This document shows, piece after piece, positions 6,533-6,820 of a DNA stretch of 6,820 nt; positions within the stretch are counted from its first letter, which is position 1; each line of letters starts with the position of its first letter. A program made the translations under genes and the position numbers. Source of the DNA: Bacteroidota bacterium (GTDB lineage Bacteria > Bacteroidota > Bacteroidia > Bacteroidales > Prolixibacteraceae). Under the pieces are notes generated by a model that searched no databases, had not been told where the DNA came from, and saw only the letters and a program-made list of their open reading frames with translations. The DNA lies in assembly GCA_030695265.1 (NCBI GenBank), contig JAUYTA010000218.1, positions 1 to 6,820 on the forward strand, written 5' to 3'.

Positions 6533-6820
6533 TTAATTGCAATTTAAAAGATCGTTGCTCAGCGCCTGAAGTGTTTGTTTTTTCAGATCAGTTTTTACCA
6601 GTACAGAAATATTGTGACGGCTTCCACCGTATGAGATCATCCTGATAGGAATATCTTTGAGAGCCGCAAATACTTTGGCAGCAAATCCTGTCTCTTCGGC
6701 AATCATTTCACCAACAATACAAGCAATTGTCAAATCATAGTCAACTTCAACTTCCCCATATTCTTTCAGTTCCGATACAATTTCTTTCAGGTGTTTGGTA
6801 TTGTCGATGGTAAGTGAAAC
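6533..6820 (-). CDS. Aspartate kinase, C-terminal ACT-domain part (N-terminus outside the window)
   Basis: The frame enters from the right edge and ends at the TAA at 6535-6533, giving 95 visible residues. They cover the end of the regulatory region: VSLTIDNTKHLKEIVSEL, the connecting GEVEVDYDLTIACIVGEM, and the second ACT repeat with FAAKVFAALKDIPIRMISYGG followed by NISVLV. This is the typical end of monofunctional aspartate kinases, which phosphorylate aspartate in the first step of lysine, threonine, methionine and diaminopimelate synthesis. ACT domains there usually bind lysine or threonine as feedback inhibitors. The chain ends shortly after the ACT repeat, so no homoserine dehydrogenase is fused. 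The kinase domain is not visible, and which isozyme this is (LysC-like or other) cannot be settled. An internal TTG at 6733 is not a true start, because the homology continues upstream of it. Confidence 0.9.
   Translation of the reverse strand, partial: VSLTIDNTKHLKEIVSELKEYGEVEVDYDLTIACIVGEMIAEETGFAAKVFAALKDIPIRMISYGGSRHNISVLVKTDLKKQTLQALSNDLLNCN

Noticed and set aside
6508..6533. tRNA-like string resembling a D-arm (GGCTCAATCGGTA)
   Set aside because: There is no acceptor stem, anticodon arm or T-arm around it, so it is a chance resemblance.
1..6820. CRISPR array, insertion sequence, phage or defence island
   Set aside because: No repeated spacer-type array, transposase, integrase, terminal repeats or nuclease/sensor genes are seen. 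All genes are housekeeping or membrane families with matching composition.

Overview
The window looks like chromosomal DNA of a member of the Bacteroidota, probably of the Bacteroidales/Marinilabiliales type. The base composition is AT-rich. No start codon is preceded by a clear Shine-Dalgarno sequence. Several intergenic sites match the Bacteroidota -7 promoter element TAnnTTTG. The proteins themselves are also Bacteroidota-like: a short-LID adenylate kinase, an Obg with SKSD in place of NKxD, a membrane-anchored MutS-like ATPase and a FadL/PorV-like outer-membrane protein. The placement is inferred from these features, not from a database search.

Layout. On the minus strand at the left edge is the N-terminal two-thirds or so of an exported outer-membrane beta-barrel protein (1-706, cut by the window). 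Upstream of it, also on minus, is purE (795-1301), and a perfect intrinsic terminator hairpin lies between the two. A 134-bp divergent spacer (1302-1435) separates purE from a plus-strand run: hpt (1436-1978), adk (1997-2569), a strong terminator-like hairpin (2590-2627), obgE (2657-3646), a PAP2 phosphatase (3653-4348) and a membrane-anchored MutS-family ATPase (4348-6141). The last three are tightly packed, with 6 bp between obgE and PAP2 and a 1-base stop/start overlap between PAP2 and the MutS-like gene. A hairpin at 6153-6176 then separates this run from two minus-strand genes: a cold-shock protein (6208-6399) and the C-terminal end of an aspartate kinase (6533-6820, cut by the right edge).

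How the genes fit together. purE (de novo IMP synthesis), hpt (purine salvage) and adk (AMP/ADP interconversion) form a purine-nucleotide group around a shared divergent promoter region. obgE encodes a ribosome-associated GTPase that depends on the guanine nucleotide pool. The PAP2 and MutS-like genes are membrane proteins that appear to be co-transcribed with obgE and translationally coupled to each other. The cold-shock protein has its own promoter.

Most of the window is core housekeeping sequence. I see no mobile element, CRISPR array, tRNA, rRNA or defence cassette. The least understood item is the MutS-like protein: it keeps the MutS core and ATPase but replaces the DNA mismatch-recognition domains with membrane segments, and it is coupled to a lipid-phosphatase-type gene.
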